Source of the DNA: DATBGO01 sp963695645
GTDB lineage: Bacteria; Actinomycetota; Actinomycetes; Streptosporangiales; Streptosporangiaceae
Direction of reading: 5' to 3'
Length of the DNA: 64,000 bases
NCBI GenBank assembly: GCA_963695645.1
Contig: CAVOHC010000012.1
Location: 1 to 64,000 of the forward strand
Of the stretch, positions 27,755-36,478 are shown one piece after another. The position numbers and the translations under genes were made by a program. Each line of letters opens with the position of its first letter. Within the stretch, counting starts at the first letter, position 1. Under the pieces are notes generated by a model. It was given only the letters and a program-made list of their open reading frames with translations. It had not been told where the DNA came from and did no database searches.

Positions 27755-28351
27755 ATGCGTCGCCATTTCATGCTTGCGCCCGCTGCGGCCAGGTTCATCA
27801 GCCAGCCGCGGCAGAAGCTGGGAGCCGTGGTTTTAGCAGTCCCTGCTGTGCCCGGGACGGGCCGGCGCGGACGGGCCGCCGGGCTTGGCCGCGCGGTGCT
27901 CTTTGCCGCCCTCTTAGCCGGGCCTGACGATGGCCCGCAGATCTTGCAGCTGACGCCGCCGGGGCCGGTGGCAGACGGCCGCGGCCAGGCTTTCATCGAT
28001 GCGGTCCGCGGCCGGGCCCTGGCGGGCCGGCGGCAGGCCGCGGCCGTTGTGCTCGATCTGAGCGCGGCCGGGGCCCTCGACAGCAGCTGGTACGCCGTCC
28101 TTGTCGCGCTGAACGACAGCCTGAGGCCCGGCGGCCCGCGGCTACGGCTCGCGGGCGTTACTGCTCGCCTGCTGCCCGGGCTCCAGGAAGCCGGCGTGTG
28201 TCAGCACATCGGCGCTGACGCGATTCATCCCAGCGTCCGCTCGGCGCTGCTGGCGATTCACGCGGCACTGCCCGGACCCGGGCTGGTTACCGCGCCGGTG
28301 CGGGCATCGCTGGCCCGGTGCGCGGACGATGCGGGCATCTGGGCGGACTGA
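27755..28351 (+). CDS. STAS-domain-like protein
   Basis: 198 aa from an ATG at 27755. The second half resembles STAS / anti-sigma factor antagonist folds: a beta strand AAAVVLDLSAAGALDSSWYA with the conserved D-S region, then helix DSLRPGGPRLRLAGV and a final helix region. The first half is basic and alanine-rich and unassigned. A signalling or regulatory role is inferred. It stands alone among remnants, and its start is uncertain because the frame extends upstream. Confidence 0.5.
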   Translation: MRRHFMLAPAAARFISQPRQKLGAVVLAVPAVPGTGRRGRAAGLGRAVLFAALLAGPDDGPQILQLTPPGPVADGRGQAFIDAVRGRALAGRRQAAAVVLDLSAAGALDSSWYAVLVALNDSLRPGGPRLRLAGVTARLLPGLQEAGVCQHIGADAIHPSVRSALLAIHAALPGPGLVTAPVRASLARCADDAGIWAD

Positions 28352-28756
28352 CGCCCTTCTCGCCGACTGCGCCGGTAGCTGCCGGAAAGCTCGTCGACGT
28401 CATGCGACCAGGCGATAGTCGTTGATCAGGCCAGCAACGTGAGCGTGTCTTCGGACGCGGTAGTGGTCGAGGCTGGCTGGCCCGGGTGGCGGGTTTGAGC
28501 GGCGCCGCGCCGTGCAGGGAGCGGTGCGGCCGGCGTTGACTATGGTGAGTCTCGTGGTCGCAGGATCCGCCGCAGATGGGCCTGGTTCAGGTGATGGCGC
28601 GGTTCAGCAGCTCGGGGCGCGCCGTAGTCCGCCGCGCACTGGCTGCGCATCCTGCAGGTCCGCCCCGCCGACGCTGCCGCGGCACCCGGCGCCGCGACCT
28701 GGGTCCCCGGCCTGTCAGCTGGCGATGGCGCTGAGGCCGCCCGCCATGCTGGTGCC
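28352..28756. other. Gene-poor gap
   Basis: No recognisable gene on either strand. Confidence 0.35.
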
Positions 28757-29092
28757 GTGGTGATGATGAGGAACGCCAGGAGGACGGCACGGGCTTGCGG
28801 GCAGTCACGAGATGGTGGAGCAGCTCGCGGCCGTCACGCCCGCGTGGTGGCTGATCTGCACCCGGCCGGCCAGCCCGTTGACCCGGTGACCGTGATGTGG
28901 GAGGCAACCCGCCGGGGCGTCGCGATGACCCGCGATGAGATCAGCGCCGCGCTGACCGGCGGGACCGCGGCGCGGGCGCCCGCCAGCGCCTGGGCCGTGC
29001 ACGAACACGGCGTCCTCGCCCACGCCGGTGCTGGCTGGATTCATCGAACTCACCTCCAGGTGATCGGGGGCTTATCTGATGTCCCTCTCTAA
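28757..29092 (+). CDS. Hypothetical protein
   Basis: 111 aa. The central part (VTVMWEATRRGVAMTRDEISAALTGG, shown in part: RRGVAMTRDEISAAL) looks like a genuine helical protein, but no family is recognised. The N-terminal 40 residues may be non-coding. No convincing ribosome binding site. Confidence 0.3.
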   Translation: MVMMRNARRTARACGQSRDGGAARGRHARVVADLHPAGQPVDPVTVMWEATRRGVAMTRDEISAALTGGTAARAPASAWAVHEHGVLAHAGAGWIHRTHLQVIGGLSDVPL

Positions 29093-29780
29093 GGACAGCA
29101 TAATTGCGCAAGCCCAGGTCAGATGGCTTTGACGGTGGCAATTGGATTCATTTGCCGCCGCTCTCCAATTTGCCATTGCGTGAGGTCACATAAATGGCGG
29201 GCAATCTCTATACCCCGCATCCGACGTCCCTTTACCTTATGTAGGTACACCCCACACACAAGCGGGCCGGTGCGGTAACACCCGGACTCCCGGCCCTGAC
29301 CAGGACGGAGCCCTGGCTGATGAACAGCGTCCCAGACGAAGCCTCGCCACACCATTCTGGACTGCTGAGCATCGCAGCGCCGACGGCAGGCACATCCGGG
29401 TCCTGGTTGCTCACTCGCGCGCCGAGCTCGGCATCAGACCAGAGACCGCTCGGACGGCAGAGCCATGACGAAGCGGCTGATGCAGACGCGCTCAGTGCAC
29501 CGGCCGCCGCGTTCGCGCGTCGTAAAGGCAGGCCCTGCGCGGCCCGCCGCCAGCTCTCACCCCCCCGGGGACCGGGGTCCGGGCCGCGCAGGTTGCGGGG
29601 CGGCGCGCGTCACTGCGCCGAGTGCGGACCGGGCCGCGGAGACGCGAGCCACCCGGTTCAGCCTGGCGTCGAGGCGTGGCGGCCGCGCGGATGCCGGAAC
29701 TCGGAACGCACTGCAGCCCGCTGGCGAGCGCAGGCCTGTAGGCGCATTGGATCTTGCGGATCTGGATGGGCGGTGGACCG
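29093..29780. other. Gap with a lower-GC patch
   Basis: The stretch 29100-29260 is less GC-rich than its surroundings. The minus strand there encodes VYLHKVKGRRMRGIEIARHL followed by CDLTQWQIGERR, which I cannot assign. The rest shows no gene. Confidence 0.35.
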
Positions 29781-30131
29781 GTGACGACTGACCCGAGAAT
29801 GCATCCGGGCTATGTGCTGCTGCGCAATGGCGAATGCTGCGACGACAAGATCTGCCCCGACCTGGCGATGACCGCCGAACTCGCGGCCTGGTGGCGGCAC
29901 AACAACGCCCCCGGCGGCGAGGTGATCAGCGTCGGCGGCATCACAGCGCTCGCGATCCCGGTGGAGACGCTGCGGACCAGGTTTCCAGTCCGCGGCAAGC
30001 CTTGCCCGGGCTGGTTAGGCCGCCAGGACTGGACCGATCCCGGGGAGCCGCGCGAGGGGCCGCCATGGGGGCCGGCGCCCAAGCCCTCGGGCATCAGGCC
30101 GGCCGCCGGGCCGCCGCCCCGTAGCGGCTGA
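29781..30131 (+). CDS. Hypothetical protein
   Basis: 116 aa from a GTG start. The core, MHPGYVLLRNGECCDDKICP, then LAAWWRHNNAPGGEVISVGG and ALAIPVETLRTRF, has plausible protein composition with a CC..C cluster, then a proline/glycine-rich tail. No known domain recognised. Neighbours are remnants, so it may be a cargo gene of a lost element. Confidence 0.45.
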   Translation: MTTDPRMHPGYVLLRNGECCDDKICPDLAMTAELAAWWRHNNAPGGEVISVGGITALAIPVETLRTRFPVRGKPCPGWLGRQDWTDPGEPREGPPWGPAPKPSGIRPAAGPPPRSG

Positions 30132-30330
30132 GCTGAGCTGGCCCGGCCACCGCGGCGCCGGGAAAGCCTGAACGCGACCCAGGCACCCCTCACCGTGGGC
30201 GGCGACCGCCACCGGCTCGGCGGTCGGATCGCTGAGCAGCGCAGCGGAGGCCGCTACCCAGAAGGAACCGCTCAGGTGGCAGGAGTGGACAAGAACCAGG
30301 TGAGCCGCAGGCCAGCGGTTGAGGACGTAG

Positions 30331-30564
30331 GTGCCGAGGTCCGGCTATGTCCCGCCCTTCCAGCCCGCTCCCGGCCCTGCCAGCACCGCTGGCGAGCGTC
30401 ACCAGCGTCTCGGCAGCACATGGCAGATCACGCTAGAGCACGCCGCCGGCGTCTGCAGCGCCACGCGCCGGTCACCCGACGGCCGGCACACCCGCGTGAT
30501 CACCGGACCTAGCGCCGCCGGGCTGGCCGCCGACCTGGAGACCGCCGAGCAGGGCCAGCCGTGA
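30331..30564 (+). CDS. Hypothetical protein, first of a coupled pair
   Basis: 77 aa. The segment STWQITLEHAAGVCSATRRS, PDGRHTRVITGPSAAGLAAD resembles small uncharacterised actinobacterial proteins found on mobile elements. Its stop codon overlaps the GTG of the next gene (GTGA), suggesting translational coupling. The start codon is uncertain. Confidence 0.4.
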   Translation: MPRSGYVPPFQPAPGPASTAGERHQRLGSTWQITLEHAAGVCSATRRSPDGRHTRVITGPSAAGLAADLETAEQGQP

Positions 30565-30755
30565 GCGGCGAGCAGCCGGCCGGGCACCTCGCCCGGCTCA
30601 AGGTCGCGTTCCCGCGGTGGCGGATCACCCGCGCCATGGACGGCGGGACGGGGTACTTCGCCCGCCGTGGCGCGGCCACGCTGTGGGCGGAGACGTTAGC
30701 CGGGCTGGAGGTGGCGCTGGCTGACGCCGAGGCGCATCCACCGCCCGGGCCCTGA
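30561..30755 (+). CDS. Hypothetical protein, second of a coupled pair
   Basis: 64 aa from a GTG overlapping the preceding stop. HLARLKVAFPRWRITRAMDG, then YFARRG and TLAGLEVALADAEA, follows the pattern of a small actinobacterial family (LxxLRxAFPxWxI...TLAELEAxL) often encoded on integrative elements. Function unknown. Confidence 0.5.
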   Translation: MSGEQPAGHLARLKVAFPRWRITRAMDGGTGYFARRGAATLWAETLAGLEVALADAEAHPPPGP

Positions 30756-31005
30756 GCCGTGGGCGAAAGCCGCCAAGGTTGCGCACGGGCAGCAGCGTGA
30801 ACACCACAGGTGCCTCGGGAACCGCCACCCGGCCTGACCGCGCCGCCTGGTCCGCATACCGGCGGGCCTGCCGCTGCGAGCACCCGAACCGGCCGGCCAG
30901 CACCCGCGCGGCCTCCGCCACGGGCACGCCGGCCTCTGCCAGCTCCGCAGCCGCGTTGATGCGCTCGGCGTGCTCACCGCCACCAGCACGATGACGGCCA
31001 GACAT
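30625..31005 (-). pseudogene. Helix-turn-helix DNA-binding protein, C-terminally broken
   Basis: From the ATG at 31005 the first ~80 residues read ERINAAAELAEAGVPVAEAA, RVLAGRFGCSQRQARRYADQ and VPVPE-type linker text (here VAVPEAPVVFTLLPV). This is the known actinobacterial layout of an N-terminal helix-turn-helix followed by a ribbon-helix-helix. After about residue 85 the frame turns into low-complexity arginine/proline sequence that overlaps the opposite-strand coupled pair, so the C-terminal domain has been lost. Confidence 0.5.
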
Positions 31006-31274
31006 GGCGTTAAGGTACTACCTGAAATGTCGTACATGGTCAGTGACACGCCCGGGGCCGCCTCATGCCAGCACGCCCGCGTCCCGTCATCCCGCTGCAT
31101 GCGCGCCCCGGGGACAGGCCGAGCTTCAGATCCCGGCGAGATCCCGCAGTGTGGCGCGTTACGATCGGACCAGACGATCGGGTCGCAGACCGCGGCGCTG
31201 CGTATCCACGCCAGGCAGTATGCGGCGGACCCGGGACCTGTGCGCACACGGGCCGCTCCATCTTGTCGACCTGT

Positions 31275-31365
31275 TGCTAGGGCTCGGCCGCGCGCTGATG
31301 GTCGCCAAGCGGACGCCCATGACGTCCGGAACGTCCCCGGTCGGCCAAAACGGACTGGAACCTGA
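31275..31365 (+). pseudogene. Second IS110-family fragment
   Basis: A short stretch encodes DAHDVRNVPGRPKRTG, matching the NARDVKNVPGRPKTD motif of IS110 transposases. Only about 25 codons survive. Confidence 0.55.
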
Positions 31366-31429
31366 CTGCTTCGTCCGTTGTCCCGCGCGCCCAGGCCACC
31401 CGGCCGAGCGCACCGAAAGTCCGGTCCAG

Positions 31430-31837
31430 CAGGTGAAGTCGGACGCAGCCCAGGGTGACGGCAGCTATTGCTCCAACGTGTCTACCGTGGGCCTCGACGC
31501 GAGCACGGTTGACACCGACTCGTCCACGATCGGCACGGATGCCAGCACGGTGACCGGTGACATCCGCACCGTCATGTCCGATATCAGCACGCTGAAGGCC
31601 GACCTCGCCACCTTGAGCGGCCTCAGGCTGCCTGCGCCCGCAGGCGCCGGGGCGGCCATGACGGAGGCGCGCCAGGCCGTAAGCCAGGCTGTCACGGCCG
31701 TCGATGCCGATATAGACCAGGCCGATGCCGATGCCGATGACGCTGCCGCCTACCGGATTGCCAACGGGATGTCCACAAGCCCGTGCTCAGGTGATGGGCC
31801 GGGCAGCCCGTGTGCTCCCCTCCGGAACATCAGCTGA
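31430..31837 (+). pseudogene. C-terminal part of a secreted-type hypothetical protein
   Basis: Translation shows repeated helical units of the form (D/T)xSTVxxDxST (for example DASTVDTDSSTIGTDASTVT), then LKADLATLSGLRLPAPAGAG, and a C-terminal region with VDADIDQADAD. This resembles the C-terminal half of small actinobacterial lipoproteins. The 5' part with the signal sequence is missing, replaced by the IS110 scrap. Probably not expressed as a secreted protein. Confidence 0.45.
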
Positions 31838-32093
31838 CTGCCGCCGCGCTCCGCGTCATTTAAACCTGGACTGCCAGCTTGGGAAATGGACTGATCAGGC
31901 GTTCGCCGGCCATACGAAGGACGTCAGATGCGGGGCGCTGCCACCACGGGTCGGACCTTCTCCAGGGTTGTTCCGGGGGGGTCTGAAAGGCGGATGCTGT
32001 GCCGGTCGCTGCGTCTCCGAAGGTCGCCATGAAAGCCTTTCGGCAGCAGTTGCACCTGCCGGTCGCACGGTTCCACGAGATAGCGATGTCCAA
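31838..32093. other. Intergenic stretch
   Basis: No gene recognised. Confidence 0.3.
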
Positions 32094-32357
32094 TCAGAGG
32101 GCAACGAGGTGCCTGGCCGCTCCGGTCCGTCGGCCGGGGCCGCCAGCGAGCAAGGTCCTTTCGATCCCCTTTTCTAGCTTCTCTACCAATATATCGTGCC
32201 CGATCGCCTTTACTCCGGCGGCAACAAGCGGGGGGTTCGCAGTCAGGGCTCCGAATGCGATAGTCCCGATCTGGATGACCTGTTTAACTGCCATGAAGGC
32301 GGCGTCGACGGGAGTGACGGGCGCAATGACCGCGATGCGGCCGAGCGCCTTGGACAC
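32094..32357 (-). CDS. Hypothetical protein (possible fragment)
   Basis: 87 aa from a GTG. AAFMAVKQVIQIGTIAFGAL, TANPPLVAAGVKAIGHDILV and EKLEKGIERTLL look like a structured helical protein with one moderately hydrophobic helix. No family is recognised. Codon use is less GC-biased than in neighbours. It could be the tail of a larger lost gene. Confidence 0.35.
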   Translation of the reverse strand: MSKALGRIAVIAPVTPVDAAFMAVKQVIQIGTIAFGALTANPPLVAAGVKAIGHDILVEKLEKGIERTLLAGGPGRRTGAARHLVAL

Positions 32358-32753
32358 AGGCTCGGGCGCTCCAGCCCACGAGAGCTAATTTCTTGAACGG
32401 ATTTCCCAATCACAATGTTGTGCAGAACTTTGCGCCCGTCGTCCACAGGTGCGGCGGCCCGTGGCTGTGACGTCCTCGTAGTGACTCTGACCCTCTTGGA
32501 ACGACCACCCCAGACCCTTCGCCTGGACCAAGGACGCCGACGAGATCCTCGCCAGCATCGACCGCGCGAAGACTAAAGCAAACGTCCTTACATACCACTA
32601 GAGGGTGCTTCCGGACGGGGAGCGGCTTGATGCGATAAAGGCATTTACGATAAGCTTGAGGTGCTGCGTGCGCGGGAAAACGGCATTCCGGGAGCAGGCT
32701 CTGGCGGGACTCAGGCACCGTCGACTTAGCCGGCGTAATAAACAGGTAACGTG
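32358..32753. other. Gap, lower GC, no gene
   Basis: No supportable gene. Frames are short and motif-free. Confidence 0.35.
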
Positions 32754-33542
32754 CTAGCTGGATGCCTGCAACAGATCTGACACTGTTACGATCTCGTAGC
32801 CGCGCGCACTGAGGTCCGAGAGCAGAATGTCTGTCAGCACAATGACGCCACGGCGACGAGGAGTTCCCTCGTGCAACACAATGATGGAACCGGGCTTGGT
32901 ACGCTCAAGCATGCGCCGCGCTTGACGCCGTGGGTTTTTATTGTCAGCGTCGCGTGTGGCGACGGTCCCCATGACGCATCGGTAACTGTGCGCCGCCAGG
33001 ATGTGAAGCATCCGAGGGCTAAACCATCCAGATGCTGGCCGGAAAAGGCTTACTTTAGCGTACTTCGACAGTATAGCGTGAGTTTGAAGAAGGTCCAGCT
33101 CGAAATCGCGGGAACTGAGGAGCACGCTGGGTGAATCAAACATGGCGTGGTTGGCGATCTCGTTGCCGGAGCAACCGATCTTATCGACAAGTTGCTCGTT
33201 TCCGGCGACGCGTGATCCTATTATGAAAAAGGTTGCTTGCGCATGATGACGTGACAGGACATCCAGTAATGGCGGCGTTGTCGCCGGGTTGGGTCCGTCG
33301 TCGAAACTCAACGCGACCAGGCGATTGCTAGTTCTCGTGTACCAGGTCACGTCGAAGGGAAGGAGGTCGCCCAGGATGCGGGCCAAAACATGTGACCAGC
33401 GCGCTGCAGCGAAAGCCACCCCGATGACAACGGCTGACGCAAGGGAAAAGATAGCCACGTACTCTGCGGCGCGGGGGCGCGCGCTCACCGGACCGCGTGC
33501 CGTTTCGTCGGGGGCGTCCGCTGCCCGGCTCCTTCGCTTCAT
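32754..33542 (-). CDS. Membrane-anchored polysaccharide deacetylase (NodB homology)
   Basis: 262 aa. A basic N-terminus is followed by one membrane helix (about residues 27-48), then a NodB-type carbohydrate esterase 4 domain. Motif 1 is LSFDDGPNP (catalytic and metal aspartates). Motif 2 is degenerate: NHAMFDSP keeps the first histidine but lacks the second of HxxxH. Motif 3 is FRPASGWFSP and motif 5 VLHEGT. Orthologues remove acetyl groups from peptidoglycan, chitin-like or xylan chains outside the cell. Loss of a metal histidine may weaken or abolish activity. No operon partner. Confidence 0.85.
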   Translation of the reverse strand: MKRRSRAADAPDETARGPVSARPRAAEYVAIFSLASAVVIGVAFAAARWSHVLARILGDLLPFDVTWYTRTSNRLVALSFDDGPNPATTPPLLDVLSRHHAQATFFIIGSRVAGNEQLVDKIGCSGNEIANHAMFDSPSVLLSSRDFELDLLQTHAILSKYAKVSLFRPASGWFSPRMLHILAAHSYRCVMGTVATRDADNKNPRRQARRMLERTKPGSIIVLHEGTPRRRGVIVLTDILLSDLSARGYEIVTVSDLLQASS

Positions 33543-34361
33543 GGAGTCCTTCGCTTCGTGGACTGCTCAAAGCAGGCTAACGGGTTCGTCACGGAGTTCG
33601 TACTGCCCCGTGCCTGCTGAGCCAGCCATAAGGGCGTGTCTGGCGGCCTGTAGGCGGCGCCACTCGAGGTCACAACGCGACTGATCGGCACAAATTGGCG
33701 TAATATGACCGGCCTCGCTGCCAGCCGGTCCGAGTCGACAGGGAGATCTGTGGCGCAGTATGTCCCGTGTTCTGAACCCTGAAAGGGAGTGGCCTTCTCG
33801 ATGATGCCCGCGGCGCCGAACGCGTCGATCTGCAGGGGTATGAGCAGAAGAGCATCGTGATGCGGCAAGAGGACCGCGCTCTCACGCAGATCCGGTCGAC
33901 CCCCGGCAGGTCGCGCGGAGTGCCGAGGCCGAGTCTGGTGGCCCCCGGGGCTGGTCTGGCGGGGGTGCGGTGCTGGCGGTGTGCGGTTGTGCGTTGGGCT
34001 GCATTCCCCGGCGCTGGGCACGCGGGCTGTGCTGGCCGGCCGGGCTGCGGTGGGCAGGTAGGCCAGGCCGCAGCAGCGCGCGTGCGGCTTCCTTGCCTGG
34101 CCGGTGCCGGGTCCTGGCAGCGGCTGGCGCCATCAGTGCGGCGCCCCCGGCGGCCGCGGCCATTGCGCTCCGGCCTGGGAGGCGGCTGGAGGCGTGACCG
34201 GAGGTCGGGGAGACTGCAGCCAGTACGTTCCCCTTGTGGGCGCGGCGTCCGGGCCACCGGCGCCGCGTGTGATGACCAGATGAGTTGGCCTACAGCAACG
34301 CGCACCGCCCCTGACCTGGCCTGCGTCATCGCAGATGGCCACAGCGTCAGGCCGTGGATAG
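33543..34361. other. Gene-poor gap
   Basis: Long open frames on both strands (one of 300 codons from 33857) are compositional; none has family motifs. Confidence 0.45.
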
Positions 34362-34390
34362 ATGGTAAGGAGAAGGTCTACGGTTCGATT
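34362..34390 (+). repeat. Second copy of the 29-bp tRNA-Thr attachment core
   Basis: Identical over 29 bp to 9964-9992 (ATGGTAAGGAGAAGG...GGTTCGATT), in the same orientation. Neither the upstream tRNA half nor the T-stem/acceptor 3' end is present (it continues GGAGACC), so this copy looks like an element-side (attP-like) core. The two copies bracket 24.4 kb of accessory DNA. Confidence 0.75.
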
Positions 34391-34672
34391 GGAGACCGGG
34401 CTGGTGTCATTGCCGCCCCAAGAACTCCTCGCTGGACATCGCCGGCGCCACGCCTACCCTCGCTTTGCGACAGTTGCTGCCTGTCGCCGACTTTAATCAC
34501 CCGGTGCGCCACCGGCGACCTCCCGAGCAGGACGATCTTGCCTCGGGCGTGCCCGTCCAGCACGTACGGACGGTTCCCGCCGATGTCGATGGCTATATAC
34601 CCGGCGGAGAGCCGGCCCCGCTCATCTGACTCGGGCCGGGGAACTCCCCCCGGCTACCCGGCAGCTTGCACA

Positions 34673-34709
34673 TGGCGTCCGCTCTTCCGTCGAGGAAGAG
34701 CGGACGCCA
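34673..34709 (-). terminator. Strong 16-bp hairpin downstream of the secreted-protein gene
   Basis: TGGCGTCCGCTCTTCC, 5-nt loop GTCGA, then the exact complement GGAAGAGCGGACGCCA. It lies about 100 bp past the stop codon of the minus-strand gene at 34813 and has no T tract. It is probably a transcription terminator or mRNA 3'-end stabiliser; it could also work for transcripts from the other side. Confidence 0.65.
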
Positions 34710-34812
34710 CTACCACGATAAGGAGTCGCCGCAGTTGGTCCGGCTTACCTTGGCTGTAACCCATCGCAGGTGAGAAAGCTGGCTTCAGCCGACCAGGTCC
34801 GGGCCTGTCGCG

Positions 34813-35538
34813 CTACCAGTAGTAATACGTAGAACGGTTACCCCAGTCATCGATCCATTGGCGCTGCCCGTGACCGAAGCAACCAATGTTGTACGGCGCG
34901 ACACAGCTCTTGCTGTTCTCGCCGAACTGCATCGCGTAGTTGGGCCATCCGCCGCCGTTGTAGAAGTAGCCGTACCACTGGCCGGAATCATATCCGCAGT
35001 ACGTCTCGTAGCCGCTCGGCGTGCAGCCTACATTCCATTGGTACACGTGCGAGCCGTTAGCGACCCCGTCCATCGTGAGATTCGCGCTCCAGTACCAGCA
35101 GCCATAGATGGAGCATTCTTTATCCCCGGCCGTCCAGTACCAGTAGCTGCTTGCTGCGGTGGTCGCCCTGGGACTTGCTGCGGTGGTGCCCCCGGGACTT
35201 GCTGTACTGGTTCCCCTGGGAAGTGCCTGGTAGTTCCGGCTGTAGGAGTACAGCTTGGCCCGGCAGCCCGGCACGGTACCCGGATTAGTCCGGTTGTACT
35301 CGGCACAGGTTTTCGGATTGAGTGTAATTATCCGGACGGTGGCGCCACGGGCCGTCGCAGGATTAACGGAAGTGCCCTTAAAGCCTGCGGGAGGTCGTGG
35401 CGCACTGAGCGTGCTCACCACGTGAGTCGAGCTTGGGTGAACCGTTGCTGCTTGCGCGGTGGTAGCCATCACTGCGGTCGCCAGTATGGCGCTGCATCCG
35501 GCCAAGATGACGGCTGCCTGCCGTCTGAGCCTTCCCAA
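34813..35538 (-). CDS. Secreted aromatic-rich protein with a TTG start
   Basis: 241 aa from a TTG at 35538, chosen because AGGAGG sits 6 nt upstream; an in-frame ATG further upstream has no such site. A signal peptide is clear: basic LGRLRRQ, hydrophobic AAVILAGCSAILATAVMA, cleavage near AQA-A. A segment with CAEYNRTNPGTVPGC and a short repetitive linker (TTAASPRATTAAS-like) leads to a C-terminal domain rich in Tyr, Trp, Gly and Cys (CSIYGCWYWSANLTMDG, SGQWYGYFYNGGGW). The paired cysteines suggest disulfides. Exported; function unknown, carbohydrate or surface binding possible. Confidence 0.7.
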   Translation of the reverse strand: MGRLRRQAAVILAGCSAILATAVMATTAQAATVHPSSTHVVSTLSAPRPPAGFKGTSVNPATARGATVRIITLNPKTCAEYNRTNPGTVPGCRAKLYSYSRNYQALPRGTSTASPGGTTAASPRATTAASSYWYWTAGDKECSIYGCWYWSANLTMDGVANGSHVYQWNVGCTPSGYETYCGYDSGQWYGYFYNGGGWPNYAMQFGENSKSCVAPYNIGCFGHGQRQWIDDWGNRSTYYYW

Positions 35539-35859
35539 TTTAGACCTCCTCGGTCTTTGGTGGCACCTGCGTGCCGCCAGGGGTGCGCAGGTCATGGTTT
35601 TCCATGCTGCCCTCTGGCTTCGAATACGACAGGTCGCAGCCATGCGGTTCAAGATCTTCATCCTTTAATTCACGCTGTTCCGGGACTCTCGACTTTCGCT
35701 GTTACGCCGCTGCGTGCGCCCAGGCCAAGCGGACGGCGTGGACTTCTTCGGGTGTGGGCTGGTCAGGGTGTGATCCTCGCCGCGACGTATATCGAGGAGC
35801 TCGACCGGGCAACAACCACAACGCCGGGGCACCGCTCATCGGCATGTCAACGTCGGTTC

Positions 35860-36425
35860 GGCCTGCCGACTGCGCGGATCGGAAGCGCGGACACTCAGAT
35901 CTGCGCGGCGACGCCAGCCACACCCCGGCAGCACCCGGCGTTCCGTCCCGACTGGGAGAAGGTCATCACCCCGGTCGTCGACCACCTGCTGACGCGGCCA
36001 GACGTCGATGCCGGCAAGATCGCGCTGCTCGTCGTCAGCCAGGCGGTTTACCAGGTGCCCAGGTCGGTGCCTTCGAGCACCGCATCGCCGCCGCCGTCGC
36101 CGACCCGGGCGTCGTGGACATCTCCACCCCGATGACCGGGCAGGTTCCTCATTTCCTGGCGAAGATGATCGAGGCGGGCGAGGGGACCTGGCGCGCACAT
36201 TGCGCGATCTGGGCGCGGCGAGGTGATCTAGGCCAGGTTGACGGTGGGCTACGCCCTGGCCGGGGTGGATCTGCTGCGGTACCCGATCGGGTGGAGCGTG
36301 CAGGTCCCCGACCGGCGGGCCGCCGAGCGGGACGAGGCGAAGATCGCCGCCAGGCGGGAGGAGGCGTGGCCGGTGGTAAAGGGACCGCGGCGGACCTGCG
36401 GGGCCTGGCTGATCCTCGGATAGGT
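35860..36425 (+). pseudogene. Alpha/beta hydrolase remnant
   Basis: One frame reads FRPDWEKVITPVVDHLLTRP, DVDAGKIALLVVSQAV; another reads VGAFEHRIAAAVADPGVVD. Together they match alpha/beta hydrolases of the esterase/DUF1100-like group (RPDWExVxxPVVDxLxxRPDVDxxxIAL..G.S.GGY). The nucleophile elbow GxSxGG is destroyed and the frame shifts at about 36055. The N-terminal cap region upstream is not recognisable. Confidence 0.6.
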
Positions 36426-36478
36426 CCGCGATGGCGGCGAGCCGCGTCCATTCTGTCGGTGGCGTGCAGCAGGATGTA

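Noticed and set aside
34378..34563. Quinone-oxidoreductase tail on the minus strand (YVLDGHARGKIVLLG)
   Set aside because: Only about 15 residues resemble the family and the rest does not follow; too weak to list as a remnant.
33857..34759. 300-codon plus-strand frame
   Set aside because: Compositional; no domain, biased residues, spans the att repeat.
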